From the NCBI RefSeq assembly GCF_016650695.1, contig NZ_JAEKFH010000006.1, positions 372,001 through 436,000 of the forward strand: DNA of 64,000 nt, in the 5' to 3' direction. Shown piece after piece: positions 1 to 9,000 of this stretch; the first letter of the stretch is position 1, and each line of letters starts with the position of its first letter. The notes beneath the pieces are model-generated. The model saw nothing but the letters and a program-made list of their open reading frames with translations. It was not told the DNA's origin and ran no database searches. Source of the stretch: Pseudomonas sp. TH41. GTDB taxonomy: Bacteria > Pseudomonadota > Gammaproteobacteria > Pseudomonadales > Pseudomonadaceae. The translations under genes and the position numbers were made by a program.

Positions 1-804
1 GATCATGCCGACCGCAAATCCATCACCGGCCCCGACGGTGTCGACCACCGTTTCCACCGGCACACCGGCGACAAAACCGGCATCCAGATGCGTGCGGTAG
101 TAAGCGCCGTGCGGGCCCAGCTTGATCGCCACGGCCTCGGCACCCCGATCGAGGTAAAACGCCGCGATGTCGGCCGGGTCTTCAAAACCGGTCAGCAAGC
201 GACCTTCACTCAAACCCGGCAGCACCCAGTGGGCGAGGGCGGCCAGGCGGTTGATCTCGGTAATCATTTGTTGCTCGCTGGCCCACAGGCTCGGGCGCAG
301 GTTTGGATCGAATGACACGCTGCGCCCGGCATCGCGCATGCGGGTCATCAGTTCGAACGACATCTGCCGCGCAGTTTCAGAGAGCGCCGGGGGAATGCCG
401 GTGGCGTGCAGGTGTCGGGCGTTGAGCAATTCGGGAACGATGGAATGCGCCGACAGATGACTCGCCGCCGAACCGCGCCGGAAGTATTCGACGACAGGGT
501 CGCTGCCATCGTCGGTGCGGGACTTGAGCTGAAAACCGGTGGGATGCGCAGTGTCGATATCGACGTGGCGGCAATCCAGGCCTTCCTTCTCCAGGGTGTC
601 GATCACGAAGCGACCCAGCGAATCGGCGCCGACCCGACTCAGCCATGCAACCTTGAACCCCAGCCGCGACAAGCCGATGGCGACGTTGCTGTCCGCCCCG
701 GCAATGCGTTTGTGGAAAGCGCGGATGTCGGCCAGATTGCCGGTCTGCTCCGCAACGAACATCGCCATGGTTTCGCCGAACGACAGAATATCGATCTCAG
801 ACAT
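1..804 (-). CDS. kguK: 2-ketogluconate kinase (PfkB family), 3' end cut by window edge
   Basis: PfkB/ribokinase-family sugar kinase expected to phosphorylate 2-ketogluconate in the cytoplasm. The reading frame opens at an ATG at 804 (protein begins MSEIDILSFGETMA) and runs off the left edge. About 268 codons are present, reaching the family signature DTVGAGDGFA, which carries the catalytic Asp and anion hole. The N-terminal part has the substrate-binding GADSNVAIGLSRLG stretch. The start overlaps the end of kguE by eight bases, so the two are translationally coupled. The order ptxS-kguE-kguK and overall similarity match the known Pseudomonas 2-ketogluconate operon, where kguT and kguD follow; those would lie left of the window. 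A KDG kinase is the main alternative, but the neighbours argue against it. Confidence 0.9.
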   Translation of the reverse strand, partial: MSEIDILSFGETMAMFVAEQTGNLADIRAFHKRIAGADSNVAIGLSRLGFKVAWLSRVGADSLGRFVIDTLEKEGLDCRHVDIDTAHPTGFQLKSRTDDGSDPVVEYFRRGSAASHLSAHSIVPELLNARHLHATGIPPALSETARQMSFELMTRMRDAGRSVSFDPNLRPSLWASEQQMITEINRLAALAHWVLPGLSEGRLLTGFEDPADIAAFYLDRGAEAVAIKLGPHGAYYRTHLDAGFVAGVPVETVVDTVGAGDGFAVGMI

Positions 805-1579
805 GAGCGCTCTCCAGTCGCGATTGGCCCAAATGGGCGAGGGCGGTGACATGTTCGGTGGTCAGTTGCACCAGGTCGTCGCCCTGCAACGGATACTCCG
901 CTGCCCGCATAACGCTTTGGGCCATGTGCCGCAGCAGGTGTTCCCACTGATACAGGTCGCTGGCGCCTGGCGGGATCGCGACCAGTTTGCCATCGGCGCG
1001 GCGCGTCACCGCTTTGCAGTGCACGTAGCCGACGTGGCGTCCAAGCAATCGCGCAGCGCTGGCAGGCGCCTGGTCCTGCCAGTGCCAATTGCCGATATCA
1101 AAAGTCATCTTGATCGGCAGACTGTGCTGCTCGACTTCATCGAAAAAGCGCTGGAAGGGTTCGATACGGCCACCCTGCAGGGTCTGGTCGTTCTCTACCA
1201 ACAACTGCACGGCGCTCTGCGCGAGTGTGCGGGTCAAGGCCAGAAGGTCACTGTTGTCGGTGAAGTAACCCAGCGAGACCTTCAGCCATTTGGCGCCGAA
1301 CGCCTGGGCGCGTTGCAGCGCGATGATCAGGTCAGGATTGGGTTTCGACTGGCCGGCCAACCACAACTCCATCGGCGAGGAATACACGCTTTCAAGGCCC
1401 CGGGCCTGAGCGGCATCGGCCAGTTGAGCGGGGTCTTCGACGGTCAGCAATTCTTCACGCCACTCAATGCGCGTGGCGCCGGCGGCGGCCAGAATGTCGA
1501 TGAAACTGCCCTGGCCGCGCTGGCGCACAAGGTCTGCGCCGTAGCTGGACAGGCTGATGGAGACGGCGGGTTTATTCAT
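797..1579 (-). CDS. kguE: KguE, TIM-barrel sugar epimerase/isomerase of the 2-ketogluconate operon
   Basis: A 260-residue protein of the AP endonuclease 2 / xylose isomerase-like TIM-barrel family. In Pseudomonas, kguE is the first gene of the 2-ketogluconate utilisation operon; its exact reaction is not firmly established. It begins MNKPAVSISLSSYGADLVR with ATG at 1579, preceded by an AGAGG ribosome-binding site. The PtxS operator lies 14 bases further upstream. Its 3' end overlaps the start of kguK. A REPIN separates it from ptxS, so the kgu genes probably have their own promoter under the 1593-1606 operator. The family call is firm; the epimerase label is inherited from the family. Confidence 0.88.
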   Translation of the reverse strand: MNKPAVSISLSSYGADLVRQRGQGSFIDILAAAGATRIEWREELLTVEDPAQLADAAQARGLESVYSSPMELWLAGQSKPNPDLIIALQRAQAFGAKWLKVSLGYFTDNSDLLALTRTLAQSAVQLLVENDQTLQGGRIEPFQRFFDEVEQHSLPIKMTFDIGNWHWQDQAPASAARLLGRHVGYVHCKAVTRRADGKLVAIPPGASDLYQWEHLLRHMAQSVMRAAEYPLQGDDLVQLTTEHVTALAHLGQSRLESAHV

Positions 1580-1592
1580 TGTTGTATACCTC

Positions 1593-1606
1593 TGAAACCG
1601 GTTTCA
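1593..1606. promoter_or_regulatory. PtxS operator upstream of kguE
   Basis: Perfect 14-bp palindrome TGAAACCGGTTTCA, 14 bp before the kguE start. PtxS of Pseudomonas is known to bind this sequence and to be released by 2-ketogluconate. An identical copy sits before ptxS. Its place close to the start codon suits repression of the kgu operon. Confidence 0.92.
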
Positions 1607-1653
1607 TTTTTGTTCAAAAAAATATCGAATTTAATTTTTGTAGTGTTTTTTCG

Positions 1654-1737
1654 GGCCCCATCGCGAGCAGGCTCGCTCCCACATTGGATTTGCGAACACA
1701 GGCCCACTGTGGGAGCGAGCCTGCTCGCGATGGGGCC
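1654..1737. repeat. REPIN (paired inverted REP elements)
   Basis: Two REP units in inverted orientation: GGCCCCATCGCGAGCAGG on the left and its reverse complement on the right, around a short spacer. It lies between ptxS and kguE. This is the GGGAGCGAGC type typical of fluorescens-group Pseudomonas. Confidence 0.9.
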
Positions 1738-1744
1738 AGTCCAG

Positions 1745-2770
1745 TCACCGAGAACTTCCAAGTGTGGATCCCCGCACAATCAACCGCGCCGAAAAATCCA
1801 GGGTCCGCACCGGTCCGTCATCCCCGCGCAATCGCTTGAGCAAACACTCAAACGCACTCGCGCCAATCTCGGTGGTCGGTTGGGCGAGGGCGGTGATGCC
1901 GCTGCCCACCAGCGGATACCAGTCCAGGTCATCGAGAGCGATCAGGCCCACGTCCTCAAACAGGTTGCACTTGAGTTCACGCAATGAATGGGTGCTGGCC
2001 AGCGCCGCAATCCCGTTCGCGCAAAACAGCGCTTTCGGGCCGGGGCCGGGTGTGTCGAGGAAGGTTTTCAACTGTGCCGTCAGGTCGCTGCCGGTTTCAA
2101 TGATTGCCCCGCGAAGAGACGGCCGCTGCTTGATCTGAGCCTTGAAACTGCTGACCCGTTCGATCCGCGAACTGGTGCCGTCAAACGGTTCCGTCACCAT
2201 CAGCACATCGCGATAACCGCGTTCTTCAAGGTGATTGAGGGCGATGTCGATGGCCTGCGGGTTGTTTAGCCCGACCATATCGCTTTCAAGGTGCTCGACC
2301 TTGCGATCCACCAGCACCAGCGGCATTTCCCGGTGCAGTTCGCGCAATTCGTCACGGTGGTGGCCGAGGGTGTTCACGATCAGGCCTTCGATGTTGTAGG
2401 AGCGAAGCAAGGCCAGGTGCTGGCATTCCTGCTCGTCGTCGCGATCGGTGTTGCACACCACCAGGCTGTAGCCGTGCTGACGGCAGGCAGTTTCCACCCC
2501 GTGCATCACGGCAATCGAATAAGGGTTACGGATGTCGGCCACCAGCATGCCGATCAGGCGGGTTCGCCCGCGTTTCAAGCCACGGGCCATCTGGTTCGGG
2601 CGGTAGCCCAGTTCGGTAATCGCCTGTTCGATGCGCTGGGCAATGGCATCGGAGAGCAACGCGCGGTCATCGCCGATGAATCGCGACACGCTGGCCTTGG
2701 AGACCTTGGCGTGTTCGGCCACGTCGAGCATGGTCACGCGGCTGCGCTGGGCGGCGGAGAAGTCGTTCAC
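1745..2770 (-). CDS. ptxS: LacI-family repressor PtxS
   Basis: A 341-residue LacI/GalR repressor of 2-ketogluconate metabolism. Residues 13-60 form the helix-turn-helix and hinge (VTMLDVAEHAKVSKASVSR), followed by the periplasmic-binding-like effector domain starting near RTRLIGMLVADIRNP. The start is a GTG at 2770 with AAGAAGG upstream; no ATG fits better. It lies upstream of, and on the same strand as, kguE and kguK, as in P. aeruginosa. A perfect operator 47 bp upstream (2817-2830) and a half-site TGAAACC right before the start suggest autorepression. The neighbouring ptxR of P. aeruginosa is not present here. Confidence 0.93.
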   Translation of the reverse strand: MNDFSAAQRSRVTMLDVAEHAKVSKASVSRFIGDDRALLSDAIAQRIEQAITELGYRPNQMARGLKRGRTRLIGMLVADIRNPYSIAVMHGVETACRQHGYSLVVCNTDRDDEQECQHLALLRSYNIEGLIVNTLGHHRDELRELHREMPLVLVDRKVEHLESDMVGLNNPQAIDIALNHLEERGYRDVLMVTEPFDGTSSRIERVSSFKAQIKQRPSLRGAIIETGSDLTAQLKTFLDTPGPGPKALFCANGIAALASTHSLRELKCNLFEDVGLIALDDLDWYPLVGSGITALAQPTTEIGASAFECLLKRLRGDDGPVRTLDFSARLIVRGSTLGSSR

Positions 2771-2816
2771 GGTCTGAAACCTTCTTATTGGATTTATAAG
2801 GTCGAGTGCAGTGCAC

Positions 2817-2830
2817 TGAAACCGGTTTCA
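2817..2830. promoter_or_regulatory. PtxS operator upstream of ptxS
   Basis: Second perfect copy of TGAAACCGGTTTCA, 47 bp before the ptxS GTG start. An extra half-site (TGAAACC) lies nearer the start at about 2774-2780. This fits autoregulation of ptxS. Confidence 0.9.
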
Positions 2831-2892
2831 GAAGACACCATAAACCAATCCCTCGTCAAGTGCCTCTGACGATTCAGGCCGACGGGTGGCGT

Positions 2893-3057
2893 TTAGGTCA
2901 GCACACTCAACCACGCGGAAACCAACAGCAACACGGCCATGCAGCGATTGAAGCGTTGCATCGCTTGCGGCGAGCGCAACCCTTCGAAATGCGCGCGCAA
3001 CGTCTCGATGCCGGTGTCGGCGTCCTGCGCCAGTTCGAGCCAGTTGTGAGCCGTCAT
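2893..3057 (-). pseudogene. Chimeric 54-aa ORF: AraC-type N-terminus joined to LysE-type C-terminus (deletion scar)
   Basis: An open frame of 54 codons from ATG at 3057 to TAA. Residues 1-26 (MTAHNWLELAQDADTGIETL...HFEG) read like the start of AraC-family regulators, whose cupin domain would follow with a His-rich segment. Residues 27-54 (LRSPQAMQRFNRCMAVLLL...WLSVLT) read like the last transmembrane helix of LysE/RhtB exporters. AraC regulators and LysE exporters are often neighbours in Pseudomonas, so one deletion could have fused the 5' end of one to the 3' end of the other. The frame has stayed open across the join. The similarities are recalled from family sequences and were not searched. 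It may be non-functional or make a small membrane peptide. Confidence 0.6.
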
Positions 3058-3188
3058 GCTGCATCTGCGGGGCTGATTGCCGATCTATTTAACGCGCGTT
3101 GCGAGGGCGGTGACTAGAACGTTTGTGCAGGAAGCTTCCACTTCTACTATGTCGGACAGATCGGCTGTAGCACAAACCGTCTGCGGCG

Positions 3189-3210
3189 CCACTATCAGAT
3201 TTGATAGTGG
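3189..3210. promoter_or_regulatory. lux-box-like palindrome upstream of the FN3 gene
   Basis: Inverted repeat with 9-bp arms (CCACTATCA / TGATAGTGG) around GATT. The core CTATCAGATTTGATAG fits the CT-N12-AG pattern of LuxR/LasR-type binding sites. It is centred about 70 bp before the ATG at 3270, a spacing that suits activation at a promoter near 3230. A related element lies at 12647-12662. Confidence 0.6.
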
Positions 3211-3269
3211 TGTCGGCGGCAGGGGTGGACTTTACTGTGCGGAAGTTTAGCTGCACCGAGAAACACGAC

Positions 3270-5201
3270 ATGAGCAATTTTGATTCCCCTGATAGCCCAA
3301 TTGAAACGGCAGTCAACTCCGGGCCTTACTCCGAGGTACGAATCTGTGCTCCGGGCAATGTAAGAGGCTGGCGCAATTCGTCAACGACCGCCCGGTTGAG
3401 TTGGGACGAACCCTATGCGACATGCAATCTGTGCCCGGATGCCATCGGTTACGAAGTGTATGGAGAAGGTATCGCACGGAAAAGTGTGGTCCGGCCGCCT
3501 TGTGAAATAACGGGATTAAAAGCAGGGGTCGAGTACCTGTTTTATGTCACGGCAAAAGCAGCCGGAAATAATGTTTCAACACCCAGCCCTTTCTTGCTGC
3601 TGAAAATGCGCGCCCCGACTACGCCTGGCACTCCAGAGCTGAGCGCCATAACCCATGCGTCGGTGAGCTTGTCTTGGGCGTCTTCGGGTCATGAGGGGGT
3701 AATCAGCTACAGAGTTTATTTAAATGGGTTTCTCGTTAAACAGGTCACCCAGCCCTGGGTCAGCCTTACGCACCTGCAAAGTCATACCGACTATCGCGTC
3801 GAGGTGCGAGCCGTTAATGCTGTCGGTATATCCGAGCCGAGCTTCGTTACCTTCAAAACCAGGCTGCGTCCGCCTACCAATCTCAGGTTCAGCCACCGCA
3901 ACGGGATCTGCAGACTTGCATGGGACCCGGTTTTCAGAATACATCCGGCTCATGAGCTCTCCATCAATGGTCAGGTCTTCACCACTGTCCCCGGCCGCTG
4001 GGGGTACAACTTCAAACTGGCGGATGTGTCGCCTGGCCCGGTTCCGCACCACCTGAAGTTCGCGGTCCATGCTCGGCTGGATGGAGACATTTCCGACGTT
4101 GCACAGCTCGAAAGAACTGTAGCTGACGACGTTCCCCCAAGCCGGCCCGGAAAGCCAGCCGTCAGTGACATTAACGACTACGGTGCAACACTGAGTTGGG
4201 AGCCCTCAAGTGATAATGTCGGCGTGACAGGCTATGAAGTTGTCTTGAACGGATTGCTGTTTTTTCGGACTCCAGACCCGCACTTCACTTTCAATAAATT
4301 GACCAGCGGCGCCTATCACTGGGTGTTCGTGCGTGCCCGAGACAAGGATGGGAATGCATCCGCTGGTAGCTCCAGTACAGTCTTCACAACCACTGGGCAG
4401 GCGCCTTCACCTCGGCCGTCCCCACCTGAGGCGAGTATCACGGCCTTGACCTCCACTTCAGCCCGACTGGAGTGGCAGTACCAGGAGGGCATCCCTGACT
4501 CTGGGGCAAGAATCCTGATCAATGAAGAGCACTTCGCAGACGTGCTTTTATTGAACGCCATTGTATTGAATGACTTGAGCCCGAATGTCGAGTACTCAAT
4601 CAGCGTCTCGATTTTTGACATTTTCGGACAACTTTCCGAGCCGACAATGCTGGTCTATGAGCCCCGGGACGTAACCCCACCCAGCCTGCCAGGAAATTTA
4701 AACATCGCCGACGTGACTGCTGATTCGGTCACGCTGATTTGGGAGGACTCAATAGACGACATCGGTGTTCATGAGTATGTGATTTACAACAATCATGAAT
4801 ACTTCGATAGCACACCGCTTACTCGCTATACGGCCGTTGACCTGCTTCCGGGCATGTACTTGTTTGAGGTCTGCGCCATGGACTTTTCCGGCAATGCCTC
4901 CGAGCCCGCCGCAAGAACCGTTCACATCGAAGGTCAACCGTCGAGCGCACCCACCAACTTTCGGTTCACCCAAACAGGCTTGATTCCGACTCTGGAATGG
5001 GATGCACCGATTGATATGGAAGAAGTCATCCGCTATGACATTGTTTTGACCGGCCCCCAGGGTGGGCACCTCACTTACAGTTCAGTCGTCACCTTCCTGA
5101 AACCTGTCTTGCTACCACGCACTCGTTACGCGGTTAGTATTACAGCCCGTAATACCACAGGACGCTCGTTACCGTTGATCTCGGAAATAACCACGAAGTA
5201 A
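3270..5201 (+). CDS. Protein with seven fibronectin type III modules
   Basis: A 643-residue protein made almost wholly of about seven FN3-like beta-sandwich modules of 80-95 residues. Each has the SW/EW strand near its start and a Y.V.V.A.D..G-type strand near its end; the clearest begins near ATLSWEPSSDNVGVTGYEV. No signal peptide, transmembrane helix or catalytic domain is visible. The frame stays open upstream to a TTG at 3201, but that codon lies inside the lux-box-like palindrome, so the ATG at 3270 (protein MSNFDSPDSP...) is preferred. FN3 modules usually bind proteins or carbohydrates; no specific ligand can be named. Its AT-richer codons differ from its neighbours. It stands alone, converging on the DUF1345 gene. 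Confidence 0.85.
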   Translation: MSNFDSPDSPIETAVNSGPYSEVRICAPGNVRGWRNSSTTARLSWDEPYATCNLCPDAIGYEVYGEGIARKSVVRPPCEITGLKAGVEYLFYVTAKAAGNNVSTPSPFLLLKMRAPTTPGTPELSAITHASVSLSWASSGHEGVISYRVYLNGFLVKQVTQPWVSLTHLQSHTDYRVEVRAVNAVGISEPSFVTFKTRLRPPTNLRFSHRNGICRLAWDPVFRIHPAHELSINGQVFTTVPGRWGYNFKLADVSPGPVPHHLKFAVHARLDGDISDVAQLERTVADDVPPSRPGKPAVSDINDYGATLSWEPSSDNVGVTGYEVVLNGLLFFRTPDPHFTFNKLTSGAYHWVFVRARDKDGNASAGSSSTVFTTTGQAPSPRPSPPEASITALTSTSARLEWQYQEGIPDSGARILINEEHFADVLLLNAIVLNDLSPNVEYSISVSIFDIFGQLSEPTMLVYEPRDVTPPSLPGNLNIADVTADSVTLIWEDSIDDIGVHEYVIYNNHEYFDSTPLTRYTAVDLLPGMYLFEVCAMDFSGNASEPAARTVHIEGQPSSAPTNFRFTQTGLIPTLEWDAPIDMEEVIRYDIVLTGPQGGHLTYSSVVTFLKPVLLPRTRYAVSITARNTTGRSLPLISEITTK

Positions 5202-5239
5202 AAAGTGGTGCTCACGGCTCCCGAAAGCTCATCGCTGTT

Positions 5240-5881
5240 TTATCCAAACAACCCCGCCGCGATGTTGACCGAGAACCCGATGATCGCCGTGTTGAACAAA
5301 AAACCGATCAGCGACTGCGCCAGCACGATCTTGCGCAGATCCCGAGTCGCCACACCGACATCGGACGTCTGCACGGCCACGCTGATGGTGAACGAAAAAT
5401 ACAGGAAGTCCCAGTAGTTGGGCGTTTCCAGACCTTCAGCAAAGCGTAGCGCCAGGTCTTTGCCATTCCAGGTGTAGAACAGACGGGCGTAGTGCACGCT
5501 GAAAATCACCCCGATCAGCAGCCATGAACCAATGACCGTCAGCGCGGTGAATCCGTAATGCAGCAGCTTGCGGGTGGTTTCCAGGTCCTTGCTGCCGGCC
5601 AGTTCGAAGGTGATGGTCGCCAGGCTGGCAATCGCCGCGATGCACACCACGAACAGCACCAGCCCGGCGTTTTCGTCTTCGATCTCGGCGATGCGTTTCA
5701 CGTCCGGTGCTTTGGACCGCGCGGTGAGCCAGAGCATCAGTACCAGGTACGTCCAGACCCCGGCATTCCAGCCGAACAGGATTTTGCTGATGATCGAATC
5801 AGCCGGAGCCAGAATGCCCACCGCGACACCGAGGATGGCGGCGGCGGACAGGCGAGGGTGAGTGCGGGCGAGAAAAGGCAT
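5240..5881 (-). CDS. DUF1345 family inner-membrane protein
   Basis: A 213-residue integral membrane protein of the DUF1345 family, function unknown. It has about five hydrophobic segments, including LSAAAILGVAVGILA, VWTYLVLMLWLTA, LVLFVVCIAAIASLA, FTALTVIGSWLLIGVIF and a C-terminal IGFLFNTAIIGFSVN. The family's conserved stretch is present (NYWDFLYFSFTISVAVQTSD), which resembles an ion-channel pore loop region. ATG at 5881. It is a single gene, convergent with the FN3 gene and followed upstream by a REPIN. Confidence 0.88.
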   Translation of the reverse strand: MPFLARTHPRLSAAAILGVAVGILAPADSIISKILFGWNAGVWTYLVLMLWLTARSKAPDVKRIAEIEDENAGLVLFVVCIAAIASLATITFELAGSKDLETTRKLLHYGFTALTVIGSWLLIGVIFSVHYARLFYTWNGKDLALRFAEGLETPNYWDFLYFSFTISVAVQTSDVGVATRDLRKIVLAQSLIGFLFNTAIIGFSVNIAAGLFG

Positions 5882-5966
5882 GGAGGCTCGATGGGTCAGG
5901 GTTTTGCAAACACCTTAGCCCAGGGTGGTCAGTTATGGCCACAACCCCGAGGCAGGCACAAACTTT

Positions 5967-6049
5967 TGTAGGAGCGAGCTTGCTCGCGATGGTGTGTCAG
6001 TCGACAACAATGTGGCTGACACACCATCGCGAGCAAGCTCGCTCCTACA
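5967..6049. repeat. REPIN
   Basis: Inverted pair of TGTAGGAGCGAGCTTGCTCG units around a spacer that itself contains the inverted copies GGTGTGTCAG/CTGACACACC. It sits between the DUF1345 gene and the RND pump operon end. Confidence 0.9.
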
Positions 6050-6065
6050 ATGGGAGGTGTGTGGG

Positions 6066-9000
6066 TTAGATGTTTTTGTGGCGTCTGCCCACCAGCTTCA
6101 TCACCACCACAAAAAACACCGGCACAAACACCACCGCCAGGGTCGCGGTGATCATCCCGCCAATCACTCCGGTGCCGATGGCTTGCTGGCTTGCCGAACT
6201 GGCGCCGGTGGCAATGGCCAGCGGCACTACGCCGAGGATGAACGCCAGAGACGTCATGACAATCGGCCGCAGTCGCAGGCGTGCGGCTTGCAGGGTGGCG
6301 TCGATCAGGTCGTGGCCTTCGTCGTACAGGCTCTTGGCGAACTCGATGATCAGGATCGCGTTTTTCGCCGACAGACCAATGATGGTGATCAATCCAACCT
6401 TGAAAAATACGTCGTTGGGCATCCCGCGCAGCGTCACCGCCAGTACCGCGCCGAGCACCCCGAGTGGTACCACCAGCAGCACCGAGGTCGGGATCGACCA
6501 ACTCTCGTACAACGCCGCCAGGCACAGGAACACGATCAACAGCGACAAGCCGAGCAGGATCGGCGCCTGGCTGCCAGACAAACGCTCCTGCAACGACAGC
6601 CCCGTCCATTCCTGGCCAAGTCCGGCCGGGCCTTGCGCCACCAACCGCTCGATTTCCGCCATGGCTTCACCGGTGCTGTGGCCGGGCGTCGGTTCACCGG
6701 AAATGCTGATCGCCGGGTAACCGTTGTAACGGGTCAATTGCGCCGGCCCCTGTATCCATTTGGCCTGGACGAAGGCAGACAACGGCACCATCTCCCCGGC
6801 GTTATTGCGCACGTGGATCTTCAGCAAATCGTCAACCTGACTGCGCTGATCACCTTCAGCCTGCACCACCACCCGTTGCATCCGGCCCTGATTGGGGAAG
6901 TCGTTGATGTAGGCCGAACCGACGGCGGTGGACAATACGTTGCCGATGTCGGCAAACGAAACGCCCAGCGCATTCGCCTGTTTGCGGTCCACGATCAATT
7001 GCACCTGCGGTGCTTCGGCCAGGGCGCTTTCGCGCACATTCATCAGGATCGGACTCTTCTCGGCGGCCGCCAACAATGCCTTGCGCGCCTGCATCAACGC
7101 GGCATGGCCGAGGCCACCACGGTCCTGCAAGCGGAACTCGAAACCGCTGGACGTGCCGAGACCATCCACCGGCGGCGGCAGAACGGCGAAGGCCACGGCG
7201 TCCTTGATCTGGCTCAACGCAAGGTTGGCGCGGTCGGCAATCGAAGTCGCCGAGTCGTTGCTGCCACGGTCTGACCAGTCCTTCAGCGTGGTAAACGCCA
7301 ACGCCGCGTTCTGTCCGCTGCCGGAAAAACTGAAACCGAGAATCACCGTGCTGTCACCCACGCCCGGTTCAGTCGCGTTGTGGGCTTCGATTTGCTCGAC
7401 GACCTGCACGGTGCGGTTCTTGCTCGCGCCCGGTGGCAGTTGAATGTCGGTAATGGTGTAACCCTGGTCTTCCACCGGCAGGAACGAGGAGGGCAGGCGA
7501 CTGAAACACACGCCGAGACCGATCAGCAGCACGCCGTAGATCAACAGGTAACGACCGCTGCGTTTCAGCGCATAGGCGACCCAGCCCTGATAACGCTCGG
7601 TCAGTTGCTCGAAACGCCGGTTGAACCAGCCAAAGAAACCGCCCTTGGCGTGATGTTCATCTTTGGCAATTGGCTTGAGCAATGTCGCGCACAGCGCCGG
7701 GGTCAAGGTCAGGGCGAGGAACGCCGAGAACAGGATCGAGGTCGCCATCGACAACGAAAACTGCCGGTAAATCACCCCGACCGAACCCTGCATGAACGCC
7801 ATCGGAATGAACACCGCCACCAGCACCAGCGTGATGCCGATGATCGCCCCGGTGATCTGTTTCATCGCCTTGCGGGTGGCCTCTTTAGGCGACAGGCCTT
7901 CGGTGACCATGATCCGCTCGACGTTCTCCACCACCACGATGGCGTCATCCACCAGGATACCGATCGCCAGCACCATGCCGAACATGGTCAACACGTTGAT
8001 CGAAAAACCCAGCGCGAGCATGGTCGCAAAGGTGCCCATCAGCGCCACTGGCACCACCAGGGTCGGGATCAACGTGTAGCGGATGTTTTGCAGGAACAGG
8101 AACATCACCGCAAACACCAGCAGCATCGCCTCGCCGAGGGTGTAGATCACTTTGGTGATCGAGACTTTGACGAAGGGCGAGGTGTCGTAAGGAATCTTGT
8201 ATTGCACGCCCGCCGGGAAATAGCGCGCCAGTTCGTCCATCTTCGCCCGCACCAACGTCGCGGTGCTCAGGGCATTGGCCCCCGGTGCCAGTTGCACACT
8301 GACGGCGGTCGACGGCTTGCCATTCAGGCGGGTGGAGAATTGATACTCCTGACTGCCGATCTCGACCCGCGCTACGTTGCCGATGCGCACGGTGGAACCG
8401 TCGGGATTGGCCTTCAGAACGATGTCGGCGAATTCTTCCGGCGTCGACAACTGGCCTTTCACCAGAATGGTCGCGGTGATTTCCTGCGTGGTGCGGGTCG
8501 GCAAATCGCCGATGCTGCCAGCCGACACCTGGGCGTTTTGCGCGACGATGGCGGCGTTGACGTCGGCCGGAGTCAGGTTGAAACCGATCAGCTTCTGCGG
8601 GTCGATCCAGATCCGCATCGCACGTTCGGCGCCGTACAACTGGGCTTTGCCGACACCGTCCAGACGCTTGATCTCGTTCATCACGTTACGCGCCAGGTAA
8701 TCGCTGAGCGCCACGTCGTCGAGCTTGCCATCACTGGAGGTCAGGGTGATCAGCAGCAGGAAACCGGCAGAGACTTTCTCCACCTGCAAGCCTTGTTGCG
8801 TCACGGCCTGGGGCAAGCGTGATTCCACCACTTTGAGGCGGTTTTGCACGTCGACCTGGGCCATTTCCGGATCAGTACCCGGCTGGAAGGTGGCGGTGAT
8901 CGTTGCGCTGCCGAGGCTGCTCTGAGATTCGAAGTACAACAAGTTGTCAGCGCCGTTGAGTTCTTCCTCGATCAGGCTGACCACGCTTTCATCCACGGTC

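Noticed and set aside
539..1987. 482-codon plus-strand open frame
   Set aside because: It runs antisense over kguK, kguE and the ptxS end, with no family match; it is a high-GC shadow.
5925..8822. Long plus-strand open frames at 5925-7274 and 7380-8822
   Set aside because: They are antisense to the RND permease, His/Arg/Gln-rich and without any known pattern; shadow frames.
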